64,000 bases of DNA from Tetracentron sinense (GCA_015143295.1 CM026564.1:12512416-12576415), one strand, 5' to 3'; numbered from the stretch's first letter, positions 20,093-30,295 are shown. Notes: a model not told the origin generated them from the letters alone. Numbers and translations are program-made.

Positions 20093-23000
20093 CTACTCAA
20101 ACAATTGAGGGTACTTTTCCTTCACTTCCGCTTGTCGCTCCCATGTAGCTTCTTCCTTGGAATGATGTTGCCACTTCACAAGGACTGAAGGGATAGTCTT
20201 GGTGCGCAAGACTTGATCTCTACGAACGAAGATCTAAACTGGTTGCCCAACCAAAGTGAGATCCTCTCAAATCTTCATAGGAACAAGAGCAATGACTTGT
20301 GACAGATCCGGAATGTATTTCCTGAGCATAGAGACGTGAAATACATTATGGACCGCTGCCATGTGAGGCGGTAGTGCTACCCTGTAAGCAATCTCACCAA
20401 CCCGAGTGATGATCTCAAATGGCCCCACATACCTAGGGCTGAGCTTTCCTCTCTTCCCGAATCGCATGATTCCCCGACTCGGTGAAATCTTCATAAAGAC
20501 CCGATCCCCAATTTGAAATTCTAAATCTCTACGGCGAGTGTCCGCATAGATCTTCTGCCTATCTTGAGCAGTTTTCAGTCGCTCCCTGATCACCTTCACC
20601 ATTTTTGTGGTCCGCTCAATCAATTCAAGACCAAGAACCTTTCTTTCACCAACCTTATCCCAGTATAGCGGTGATCTACAACTCTGACCATACAGAGCTT
20701 CAAAAGGCGCCATTTGGATGCTTGCCTGATAACTGTTGTTGTAGGTAAACTCAACCAACGGCAAGTGTTCTTCCCAACTGCCCTGAAAGTCTAGCATACA
20801 AGCGCGGGGCATATCTTCCACAACCTGATTTACCCTCTCAGTCTGCCCATCTATTTGAGGATAGAAGGCATTGCTGAATTCTAAACGAGAACCCATAACA
20901 TTCTGAAAAGTTTCCAGAATCTGGAAGTGAACCTAGGATCTCGATCAGACATGATGGAAACTGGCACACCGTGCAACCTAACCACCTCCTTGACATACAA
21001 GGCTACGAACTGATTTGAGTTGAAAGTAGTCTGATACGGAAGGAAATGTGCAGACTTAGTCAATCTGTTTACAATCACCCAAATAGCATTAGAGCCCTTC
21101 ACCGTCCGTGGCAAACCCACGATGAAATCCATCAAGATATTCTCCCACTTCCATTCCGGAATAGAGAGGAACTTTAGAAGACCTGTCGGCCTCTGATGCT
21201 CGGCCTTCACCTGTTGGCACACCAAACATCTAGAAACATACTCGACGACTTCTCTCTTCATGTTTCGCCACCAGTAGTTCCTCTTGAGACTCTGATACAT
21301 CTTGGTACCTCCCGGATGTACCGTGTACTTGGATTGATGAGCCTCGTCCAAAATCTCTCCCCTCAACACTGTGTCGGCGGGAACACACAACTTGCCTTTG
21401 AATGTGATAGCACCATTACCATTCAAAGCAAACTCCTGACTGCCATTACTAACCGACTTGTCTCGGTAAGCAAGCAACTCAAGATCCGAATTCTGCAACT
21501 CCTTAATTCGGCTCAAAATATGAGGCCTAACCGCGATGTTAGTTATCACCGGTCCATAGGTGACCTGCCTGAGAGTAGTGTCTAGATTACACATGTCATG
21601 CAACAACTTCCACTCTTGTACTCTCAAGTGAGCCATAATCCCGTAGGGCTTCCTACTAAGAGCATCGGCTACCTCATAAACTCCATCCATCGAAGCTGCC
21701 TCATATTCAACTCCTTCTGGAGAAAGAGATACTTCAAGCTCTTGTGGTCCGTGAACACCACGAACTCTTCCCCATAGAGGTAGTGACGCCAGATTTTCAG
21801 CGCAAAGATGACTGCTGCAAGCTTCAAGTCGTGGATGGGGTAGGTTTGCTCATGCTTCTTCAACTGGCGGGAAGCATAGGCAACCACCTGCTTATGCTGC
21901 ATCAAAACACATCCAAGTCCAACTAGTGAAGCATCACTATAGACTTCGAAACCACCGCTCCTGGATGGAACTGTGAGAACAAGGGCTGTGGTAAGCCTCT
22001 TCTTCAACTCTAAGAAACTTGCCTCACACTTTTCACTCTAAGGGAACTTAGTATTCTTTCTCATGAGGTAGGTAAGCGGAGCTGCTAAACTCAAAAATCC
22101 CTCCATGAACTTCCTGTAGTATCCTGCCAGACCGAGAAAACTGCAAATCTACGTAACACGCTTCGGCCTTTCGCAATTCATTACTGCCTCAATCTTTACA
22201 GGATCAACTGAGATACCTTCAGCAGACACCACAAGTCCAAGAAAAGACACCTTGTCTAGCCAGAACTCACACTTACTCAACTTAGCATAAAGCCTATGCT
22301 CTCGAAGAGTCTGCAATACAAGGCAGAGATCTCTCGTGTGATCATCCTGTGTTTGTGAATACATGAGGATATCATCTACAAATACGATCACACACTGATC
22401 GAGAGATGATCTGAACTCCAGGTTCATCAAATCTATGAATGTGGCTAGCGCATTAGTTAGCCCAAAAGACATGACCAAAAACTCGTAATGGCCGTATCGA
22501 GTCCTGAATGCTGTCTTCGAAATGTCTTCCTTCTTGATCTTCAGCTGATGATAACCAGATCAAAGGTCAATCTTTGAAAAGAACCTTGCAACCTTCAACT
22601 GATCAAACAAGTCGTCTATCCGAGGTAATGGATAACAATTCTTGATTGTGACTTTGTTCAATTGCCTGTAGTTAATGCACATACGCATCGACCCATCCTT
22701 TTTCTTCCCGAAGAGCACTGGAGCTCCCCAAGGTGAGACACTAGGCTGGATGAAACCAAGGCCTTGCAATTCTTCCAGCTACTCCTTTAACTCCTTAAGC
22801 TCAATAGGGGCCATCCTATACGGAGCCCTTGAAATCGGTGCCATGCCTAGAGCTAGCTGAATCGCAAACTCAATTGCCCGATCCGGAGGCAATCCCTGTA
22901 AGATTTCTGGAAAAACATCCATGTACTCACATACAACAGGAATGGATGTGGAGTCTCGTACTTCCACGTTCTCGAGACTGAGAGCTGCAAAGTGAGCAAT

Positions 23001-23377
23001 GTCTCTCCTCTGAAGTCCCCTAAAATGAAACGGCTTTAACCCAACGGGTTTAAAGTTCACCACCTTCTTGAAACATGCCACGTGCCCATGGTGAGCTGAG
23101 AGGCAATCCATACCTAGGATAACGTTGAAATCCCAATCCTAAAATCCCAGAATGATCAAATCAACAGGCAACTCATGTTGCATGACTTGTACAACATTGC
23201 CCAGACACACTCTATCTGTCTCAATGGTCTTGCTTAGTGGAGTCGAAATGGATAACTCCCGAGGTAGCTTACTCGGCTCGAACGTAAAGCCTTTGGCAAA
23301 GCTAGGTGAGACGAACGAATGAGTAGATCCCATGTCAATCAACACTCTTGCTAGACACTCGTTCACTAGCAACGATC
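20093..23377 (-). pseudogene. pol: pol of Tekay-1 (protease, RT, RNase H, integrase), multiply broken
   Basis: Would encode the replication enzymes. Domains on the minus strand: retropepsin (23372-23139) whose catalytic D-T-G is D-M-G; RT N-part (23111-22560) with the N-K-V-T-I-K-N and P-L-P-R motifs; RT core with F-V-D-D-I-L (in 22478-22149); RNase H (22007-21669); integrase zinc finger and first acidic residues (21690-20881); integrase C-part with G-P-F (20896-20267); and a T-I-P/W-E-R-chromodomain-like tail ending with TAG at 20093-20095. Visible lesions: CAG-to-TAG at the protease end and before RT, CGA-to-TGA in RT and after integrase, TGG-to-TAG before RNase H, a deletion of roughly 50 bp at the RNase H end, and a 1-bp deletion near 20890. 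Tekay-2 pol is the intact comparison. Confidence 0.9.
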
Positions 23378-23527
23378 CTGAGAATGATAAATACCCAAGT
23401 TATAATCTACTACGTGTATAATACATATTGACACATGCATAACAATACCATCACATAGCACATATATATATATATATACAACCATCATGGCAACTCTAGA
23501 ACTTGAACAATATTAATTCGCGCGTAC
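23378..23527 (-). other. GT-AG intron between gag and pol (Tekay-1)
   Basis: On the minus strand the upstream exon ends GTGCAAG and the intron starts GTACGCG. It contains a long AT dinucleotide run (23464-23480) and ends TTCTCAG, followed by GATCG. Length 150 bp. Splicing gives Val-Val-Gln-Gly then Leu-Leu-Val-Asn-Glu, the same junction as in Tekay-2. The two introns are largely dissimilar inside except for the donor and the TA-rich core. Confidence 0.7.
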
Positions 23528-24748
23528 CTTGCACAACATCATTAGATGCCTGTGCGTCTCTATCGTCATGGCAAAGACCCTACCTTGGTTAGCCTGACAA
23601 GGCTGCTGGGTGGGTGACAAGGATCTATAGGCCTGAGATGAAGACCCTTGAAATGAAGCCTGCCTGCCTGGAGGCCGAACTCCCTGTGGTCCAGACTGTG
23701 ACTGCTTACGCAGGCAATCCCGAATTACATGACCCATCTCTCCACAGTGGAAGCATCCACCTGACAATCTTCGGTAATCCCCTGTCTTGTGCCGATGACC
23801 ACAGATGGCACACTCCTCAAAAGTTTATGATACGGAGGAAGCCGGAGGCATAACCCTCGTAGCCTGTGATACCGTAGGACGCAGTGCCTGAGGCTCAAAA
23901 GAAGGTCTCTGAGCTGACATCGGCTGGGAGAACTGGTAAGGTGTAGTCCTAGTCCTCTTCTAGGACTGTGAAGAACCACTCAATTGACCCCAAGACATGC
24001 TCTTCCCGAAGCCATTGTCTCTTCTCCTCATAAAATCTGCCGCATTCTTCTCGGCGATTTTCGCCTTCCCTATTATCTCTCTCCAAGAATCCACTTGGAG
24101 AGTGGACACCTGATCCCAGATGAAAGCTTTCAAACCCATCTCAAACTTCCTGACCCGTAGGTCTTCAGTAGTAACCAAGTGCGGAGCAAACCTCGACAAC
24201 TCAGTGAACTTAGCCTTATACTCGGCTACACTCATCGTTCCTTGCTCCAAAAGCATAAACTCCATTGCTTTTTGTTCCCGAATAAATCTGGGAAAGTACT
24301 ATTCACAGAAAGTCTCTAGGAATTTCGCCCATGTCCACGGTTCACCTGCCTTAGTGACATCTCTCTGCCTTTGGGCAGCTCGCCACCAATGTTCGGCTTC
24401 ACCTTCCATCACAAAGGAAGCCCATTCAACTCTTTGTTCCTCAGTGCATCAGAGAGCCCGAAAGGTCTTCTCCAACTGCATAATCCAGGACTCTGCCACC
24501 ATTGGATCCAGAGTGCCATAGTATATCGGAGGCCGTAGTCTCCAGAAAGCTTCGAGCTCCACAGTGTGATGCACCGGTGTAGGCACAAGAGTAGCCGATG
24601 GGGTAGGAGTAGATCTGGTTACCAACAAAGCCAACGTCTCAGCTATGGAATCCATAGCGTTCGTGAAGTAAAGCGGTTCCTCTTCTCTAGGAACTTCACC
24701 CTCGGATCTTCAAGTATGGTAACCACGACCCCGAATGCTGCGTCTCAT
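23528..24748 (-). pseudogene. gag: gag of Tekay-1, multiply broken
   Basis: Gag capsid/nucleocapsid gene, start ATG at the complement of 24746-24748 (M-R-R-S-I-R-G-R-G, aligned to the Tekay-2 start). The frame is hit by TGA after about 12 codons, TGA after F-R-A-L (near 24447), and TAG before Y-F-P-R (near 24300). The Gag core is recognisable at 24655-24449 and 24265-23960 (L-E-Q-G-T-M-S-V-A-E-Y-K-A-K-F). The CCHC zinc knuckle C-F-H-C-G-E-M-G-H-V-I-R-D-C is at about 23760-23715. One base is missing just before the splice donor relative to Tekay-2. Not expressible as one protein. Confidence 0.85.
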
Positions 24749-25200
24749 GATATCAAATCCTGAGATCAATTGGCAAAACATGAGTCGAACTTGGATACCA
24801 ATCGTCATAAATCATATAGCAATTCAATAATCATGAAATGCTATTACGCATATAGTATACATGGAAGTATACACATAAAAATACAATCATAACTTAGAGT
24901 ATTCTAGCATAACTAAGATCCTAGAGTATTCTAGCGTAACTAAGATCCTTGTGTTGGGCTTCTACCCTTTTTCCTTTGGAATAAGACTAAGGACGTAGTC
25001 TAAACTAGCATCTAGTATGAGCTCCTAGACCGACCTAATGATTTGCTTGATACCAGTTATGTCGTGGTAACAAACCTAAGACAAATGAGTCCATCTGAGT
25101 TCTAAGTTCAACTCAGAGAACTTACTTCCGCTTAACCCAAGGGAAACTGATCCCTAAAGCACTGACACCAAGACACTAGCCTATGTGACCTAATGCCTTC
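24749..25200 (-). other. Leader of Tekay-1
   Basis: Non-coding between primer site and gag. A CTCAGGAT word (complement of 24757-24764) lies 11 bases before the gag ATG and resembles a 3' splice site; Tekay-2 has CTCAGGAC at the same distance. Confidence 0.6.
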
Positions 25201-25212
25201 GCTCTGATACCA
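25201..25212 (-). other. Primer binding site of Tekay-1
   Basis: TGGTATCAGAGC on the minus strand, 4 bp inside the 5' LTR, complementary to the 3' end of initiator methionine tRNA. Confidence 0.9.
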
Positions 25213-25521
25213 AGTCTGTCGCGACCCAAAATACCCCCTAGGAGTTAGGGATACTTTGACTCGTGACCGTCGTTTCATACCTCCGATATGATACATAAGG
25301 CACACATGGAAACCTGTCAGAGTACCTGAACACATATAGCGGAACGATATACAATGCACAGCGGAAATAAAAACATTAAACATAGCGAAAGTAAAGCAAA
25401 GACTCCTATAACTTGGTCCAAACATGAACCAACAAAATATACACGTATGAAAATATCCAAAAAGGGTGGTGTGGACAAGTCCCACTCTCACATAACAAAA
25501 TATTGTATCTTCCTAAGGCGA

Positions 25522-25686
25522 TCAACAAAAGTCGAAGTCTCGACACCTATCTACTGAACCATCATCCTGATAGTGGTCCATGGAGGGCTCTGGGTCGAAG
25601 TACTCTTCCTCTACCCATGGTTCTGAGCCACATAGATCAAACGGAGTTCGAGCACCTGCCGATGATAACAAATATCGGCTGAGCAT
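25522..25686 (-). CDS. Conserved LTR micro-ORF (Tekay-1 5' LTR)
   Basis: ATG (complement of 25684-25686) lies inside the hairpin sequence GCTGAG/CTCAGC and opens a 54-codon frame to TGA at 25522-25524. It includes S-A-G, P-F-D-L-C, P-W-V-E-E-E-Y-F-D and S-M-D-H-Y-Q-D-D. Negatively charged, no membrane segment. Function unknown. Confidence 0.45.
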   Translation of the reverse strand: MLSRYLLSSAGARTPFDLCGSEPWVEEEYFDPEPSMDHYQDDGSVDRCRDFDFC

Positions 25687-26604
25687 GGAATACTCAGCGT
25701 ATACAAACTAATAACGATAAACAATATAGCATAGAGCATACGAAGCATGGAGACTAAAATCTTTAAAGCATATCAAAGCGTAGAAACCATGTAAGCATAT
25801 GTGATGAAATCCGAAATCCGAAACCCAAACTATAACCATGTGATTCATGAGATAATCATAGCCTGGAGAGTTCTTGTGAGTTCATGGAGTTACTTAGAGT
25901 CAATTATGATCCGTAGAGACATAGAGCATAGAGCAAAACCATAGAGCCAATATCGTAGAGATCTTAGAGCGTATCATTTTTTATCCTTGGAGCTTGTGAG
26001 ACGATCTTAGACATTATCATAGAGCTTCTTGTGAGCATGTATCATGATCCTTAGAGCTTGTGAACCGATCTTAGAAAAATCATGGAGTTGCTTAGAAACG
26101 TTCCTTATAACTCATTTATTGAAAAACCCCTTTTGTAACTTTGAGAAATCCATGGAAAACAGCGGTTCATGCGAAACATGCGAGCATATGAGCATACAAG
26201 AGTACTAGCATATTTTGACACCCAAAAACTCTTAGAGACATTTCATCAAACACTTAGAGTGGATCATCATAATAACTTACATCCAAGTATACAAACACAT
26301 CCTTTCACACCATAGTAGTCAAGATATATGCATAGAAGAGATTAAGAAGAACAATATTTAGTAACTTAGTAGTATTGCAAGGTTGGTAGTAGAGTGTATC
26401 TACCTTGGTGAAATCAAAGACTTTGATTCTCAAAGGCTTGAACAAGCAAGAACCTTGAGTTCTTGGTAAAGAAACACCAAAGGAATGGAAGGACTTGATC
26501 TTCCTTCAAGCTTGAACAACTCCTAGTTCTTCTCCTTCTTCTCCTTTCAAAATCCTTCAAAAGCAATGGACTAAGGGTTTCCGAAACCCTAAGGCACGAA
26601 CAAG

Positions 26605-26616
26605 CCTTTATATAGG
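26605..26616 (-). promoter_or_regulatory. TATA box of the Tekay-1 5' LTR promoter
   Basis: CCTATATAAAGG on the coding strand. The palindrome array at 26668-26862 lies 50-260 bp upstream. Confidence 0.65.
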
Positions 26617-26667
26617 CAAGGGGTCGTGGCTAAAGTCTTAAACACCCTTAATGAAGAAAATCTGCGT

Positions 26668-26862
26668 ATAACCGATCGATCAGTGGTACAGACCGAGCGA
26701 TCGGTGGCTTACCGGTCAATCAGTGGTTTCAACCGAGAGATCGGTTGAAAACACCCTCTCTAGAATTTTTTCCCATACAAAAAAGTTAACCAATCGATAG
26801 CTACCAAGCGATCGGTAGAGGACCGGTCGATCGGAGGTTATCACCCAGCGATCGGTGATCCC
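26668..26862. promoter_or_regulatory. CGATCG palindrome cluster of the Tekay-1 5' LTR
   Basis: Repeated ACCGATCGATC, GAGCGATCGGT and ACCGGTCGATCGG words, same layout as 19583-19770; several copies differ by C-to-T or G-to-A changes. Confidence 0.6.
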
Positions 26863-27089
26863 TTGTTTTCTGCAAAACCCTGTTTTCACTACTTGAATCT
26901 TCTCCAATCCAATTCCAACACTCTTTTATGCTTTTAACACACCCCTTAAGGATATATAGACCTAATAGAACTTGCACGCCATAAATCTAAACTCGTATAT
27001 TAACATAAGGCCCATTAAGGAACAAACCACACTTGGGCACTATTCACATACTATTCACACTTAGTGGGATACGGATTCGGAGTTCTACA

Positions 27090-27094
27090 ATTAC
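27090..27094. repeat. Target-site duplication of Tekay-1, right copy
   Basis: ATTAC, matching 18142-18146. Confidence 0.9.
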
Positions 27095-27388
27095 CATGCA
27101 GCGGAAGACTTTGCCCGCAAAAATATGGGAAATTTTTAAATTTTCTTCTGAGCTGACATAAGCAAATACAACTGGTCATCACAATAACCTATCATAAGCA
27201 AATGTATTACCTTTACTTGTTACGATGGTTCTTATAAACTTCAATTGTTCTTTCGGGACCTTATGTTCTCTGGACAGTAGCATCATAATTTGCTGACATG
27301 AAACGTCAGTGAGTTATGAAGCCCAATAAAATTTACTGTCCATCTGCACTATTTTCAACATAGTAACACACATCAATAATGATGTAGC
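27095..27388. other. Spacer between Tekay-1 and Tekay-2
   Basis: About 300 bp of AT-rich sequence, no gene seen. May be the remainder of whatever LTR-B belongs to. Confidence 0.45.
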
Positions 27389-27393
27389 GATAC
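27389..27393. repeat. Target-site duplication of Tekay-2, left copy
   Basis: GATAC, repeated at 37712-37716. Confidence 0.92.
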
Positions 27394-27780
27394 TGTAGAG
27401 CCCTAGACCTTTTCATGCTTAATACATGACACTTTCGTTGTCATTTTCCCTTTTTAAGAGGTATAATTAATAAATAAGGAGATAATTGGAAATTTCAAAA
27501 TGTGAGAAATGTTCCTTTTCGAAGTACGAACACGACGCAAGTTGAATCGTCAAAATTGGATGAACGAGTCAAAAGATATGGCCAAAACAGTCTGAACTTG
27601 TAGGAAATCGTAGCTCGGAAGGCACTAAGGACGTGCTCTGACGTCGTACTCTGATAACGTAGCACAGACAACGTACTCTAATAACGTATACTGTGTGCAT
27701 CCGTTGTACGGCTCACAACGGGCACGTTGTACAACTCACCACGGGCACGCTGTACATAAGACAACGGACAACGAGCTCAG

Positions 27781-28095
27781 CACTATTCACAGCACCACGA
27801 GTTGGCACTATTCATAGCACCACGAGTTGGCACTAATCACAGCACCACGAGTTGGCACTATTCATAGCACCACGAGTTGGCACTATTCACAGCACCACGA
27901 GTTGGCACTATTCACAGCACCACGAGTTGGCACTATTCACAGCACCACGAGTTGGCACTATTCATAGCACCACGAGTTGGCACTATTCACAGCACCACGA
28001 GTTGGCACTATGAGTTGGCACTATTCACAGCACCACGAGTTGGCATTATTCACAGCACCACGAGTTGGCACCGTTCACAGCACAATGAGTTCGGC
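27781..28095. repeat. 25-bp tandem array in the Tekay-2 5' LTR
   Basis: About 12 units with core CACGAGTTGGCACTATTCAC plus one 13-bp partial unit near 28011. The 3' LTR has about 14. Because 25 is not a multiple of three, long open frames across it repeat every 75 bp and are artefacts. Confidence 0.92.
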
Positions 28096-29477
28096 ACTCG
28101 TGTTTTTTACAGAAATTTAGTAAGGGTATTATGGTCTTTTGTCAGTTCACTCTTACCTTAAGAGTTTAACCCGAGCCTTTAGGGCATCATTCAACACTTA
28201 GAGAGTTTGAGAGAATAGAAGAAAGAGGAGAAGGCGATTCCAATCTAGGGTTTCCATTTTGGAGAGAAATCAAAGGGTTTTGAGACCCTAGATCAACCTC
28301 AAGCCCGTTTTCTTCAAGATTTCGGTGCAAGCATTCGTGGAGCTCGCGAATCAAGCTAGGGCAGCAACTCACAGCCATTTGGAAAGAGGGTTTCTTCCTC
28401 ATTTCTTCAAGGTCGGTACTTTTTACTACCCTCCTAGTTATAGTTCCTCTCCTCCCTCTATTTCTTTTGATTTTTCTTTCATTTACACATGTACTATGAG
28501 ATGGATGAATGGTGAATGGTGAATGGTGAATGGAGATGTAAGGGGCGATTGGATGCCAGTGGTTGTGTGGTGATGATTAAAACGGGGAAGGGCATTGTTC
28601 CAATAATAAACATACATGTATGATTGAGTAAAACCATCTAGAAAAGCATGTTGTAGGGTAAATCCATAATGAACACACCATGTTTGATGAAATGCCAAGG
28701 TGAATACAGTGAGCTGTAAATTAGGAAATGCATGCCTAATAAATTCTGAATATTGCTAGGGCCTATGATAGTGTGTTTCCTGTTTTCCCTAAATGCTATG
28801 AATATTGAATTGTTTAATCTTTGACGCTATATGTGTTGTGAAATTACCCAATGTTCATGTTTAAATTTAAATGCACGTATGTACACGGTTCCCACGAGCA
28901 CAGCATGCATGGCATGATTTATCGAGGTTTACAAGAACGCGGTTAGAGGTGGGACATATCCTACGATATGTTTTACCTCGCTTTTCACAAGAAGACAAGA
29001 ACCAACATTCCACGAGGGGTCTCCCCTCACTCACAAGTGCATATCATGAAGAAGGGCCTCCCTTCCCTCGCAAGTACATACATATCATAAAGAAGGGTCT
29101 CCCTTCCCTCGCCAGTGCATTGCATAAAGAAGGGTCTCCCTTCCCTCTCAAGGCATCTCACAAGTGCATCTCACAAGAGAATCTCACAAGTTACATGATC
29201 ACAAGCAAGCACGCATGACATGCATGACATGACACGAGATACGAGAATCAAGCAAGATAGACAAGACAAGATTTCAAGTACGAAAAGAGATTTCAAGTCA
29301 AGTCAAGTGCACGATGTTTTCAAGAGGATTTATTGGCTTTCTACGAATTTCAAGCATGATTATAAACTGCTTTACTTCCTTGTATGATATGAATTATTTC
29401 CATTTGACATATATGAATTGCTCCTGATCATGTGTTGCCATTTCTATGCTATAATTGTTGGTTAGTATTTAGTACCC

Positions 29478-29498
29478 GCTGAGTATTCCATGCTCAGC
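29478..29498 (+). promoter_or_regulatory. Conserved LTR hairpin GCTGAG/CTCAGC
   Basis: GCTGAG (29478-29483) pairs with CTCAGC (29493-29498) around TATTCCATG. Same or slightly changed form in nearly all chromovirus-type LTRs here (about 90, 18612, 25680, 37256, 38200, 41230, 46190, 48585), always just upstream of the AG and micro-ORF. Confidence 0.6.
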
Positions 29499-29508
29499 CG
29501 TACTTCTT

Positions 29509-29628
29509 ATGTCGGCAGGTTCTGAGGGAGCTGCTGCTCCATTTGATGTTTGTGCTCCTGGTCCATGGGTGGAAGAGGAGTACGTCGAGGAGCCTTTGGA
29601 GGAACCTCCCGTAGAGGGTTATCAGTAG
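29509..29628 (+). CDS. Conserved LTR micro-ORF (Tekay-2 5' LTR)
   Basis: ATG at 29509, 39 codons, TAG at 29626-29628. Reads M-S-A-G, a Gly/Ala stretch, P-F-D-V-C-A-P, P-W-V-E-E-E-Y-V-E-E and a Pro/Glu tail. It lies upstream of the primer site, so on the genomic RNA it would be a leader ORF if transcription starts before it. TCGGCAG just inside the start could instead act as a 3' splice site. No homologue recognised. Confidence 0.45.
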   Translation: MSAGSEGAAAPFDVCAPGPWVEEEYVEEPLEEPPVEGYQ

Positions 29629-29937
29629 GTGGTGATTAGATTCTGAGTGGATTAGCTGTGGGTGAGATGAGAGTTAGATTTATGTATTTTGGCGGGCATG
29701 TCCGCACTTTCGTATGGATTGCTTTTTGTATAAACTTGGATTTGTTTATGTATATACATAGAGGTTTGGTAGTCTTCCGCTGTGCTATGTTAGAGTATGT
29801 TTCCACTGTTTATATCCTCTATTGTATATGCTCTGTGGGTTTTTGCAGGTTGGGTTATCAAGCAAGTCATGAAATCCATGATTAGTCGTCCAAAGTTCAC
29901 TCTAACTCCTAGGGTGGGTTTTGGGTCGCGACAGAAG

Positions 29938-29949
29938 TGGTATCAGAGC
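29938..29949 (+). other. Primer binding site of Tekay-2
   Basis: TGGTATCAGAGC, 4 bp after the 5' LTR, complementary to initiator methionine tRNA. Confidence 0.93.
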
Positions 29950-30295
29950 TTAGGCTTTAGGTCTCTAGGGTTACTTAGAATCTTATACCACGGCTTGACA
30001 AGAGCATATGTTGGGAAACAAGTTAGGAAGAAAGTAAGTCGGAAGAGATTCTTGATCCAAGTGTAAGACTAAAACCTTAGTCTTAGTCGAAAATGGTTGC
30101 TTTAACCAAGTACGGGTCTTAGGTACGCTAGAACACTAAAGTATAAGTATAATGTGATGAATACTCTGATGACTTGATGTGATGTATATTAGTATTATAC
30201 AACTAATACAAATCGAATTATTGTGAAATAACATTGAAATAAACTGTGGTTTCAAGTTAGACTCATGTGATGCTATTGTTCTCAGGACTTTAGTC
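29950..30295 (+). other. Leader of Tekay-2
   Basis: About 350 bp, non-coding. GTTCTCAG at 30278-30285 ends 10 bases before the gag ATG and looks like a 3' splice site, as in Tekay-1. Confidence 0.6.

Larger units (their letters stand above)
18147..27089 (-). mobile_element. Tekay-1: complete but decayed chromovirus (Ty3/gypsy), reverse strand
   Basis: An 8.9-kb element between exact ATTAC duplications. LTRs of 1854 and 1873 bp start TGTCGCGACCC and end TACA on the plus strand. Read from right to left: 5' LTR, initiator-Met primer site, leader, gag, intron, pol (protease, RT, RNase H, integrase, chromodomain-like tail), polypurine tract, 3' LTR. Assignment to the Tekay/Del clade rests on domain order, the Gly-Pro-Phe integrase motif, the C-terminal T-I-P-L-V-L-V motif and the Met primer. 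Many stops and frameshifts make it non-functional. Confidence 0.9.
25217..27089 (-). repeat. 5' LTR of Tekay-1
   Basis: 1873 bp, rightmost LTR. Clearly similar to the 3' LTR but with scattered changes and small indels, so Tekay-1 is older than Tekay-2. TATA box at the complement of 26605-26616. Confidence 0.9.
27394..29933 (+). repeat. 5' LTR of Tekay-2
   Basis: Starts TGTAGAGCCC, ends GGTCGCGACA. Contains a 25-bp tandem array (27781-28095), a (GAATGGT)n run (28506-28532), direct repeats of the AAGGGTCTCCCTTCCCTC type (29031-29160), the hairpin (29478-29498) and the micro-ORF (29509-29628). No clear TATA box was found. Confidence 0.93.
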
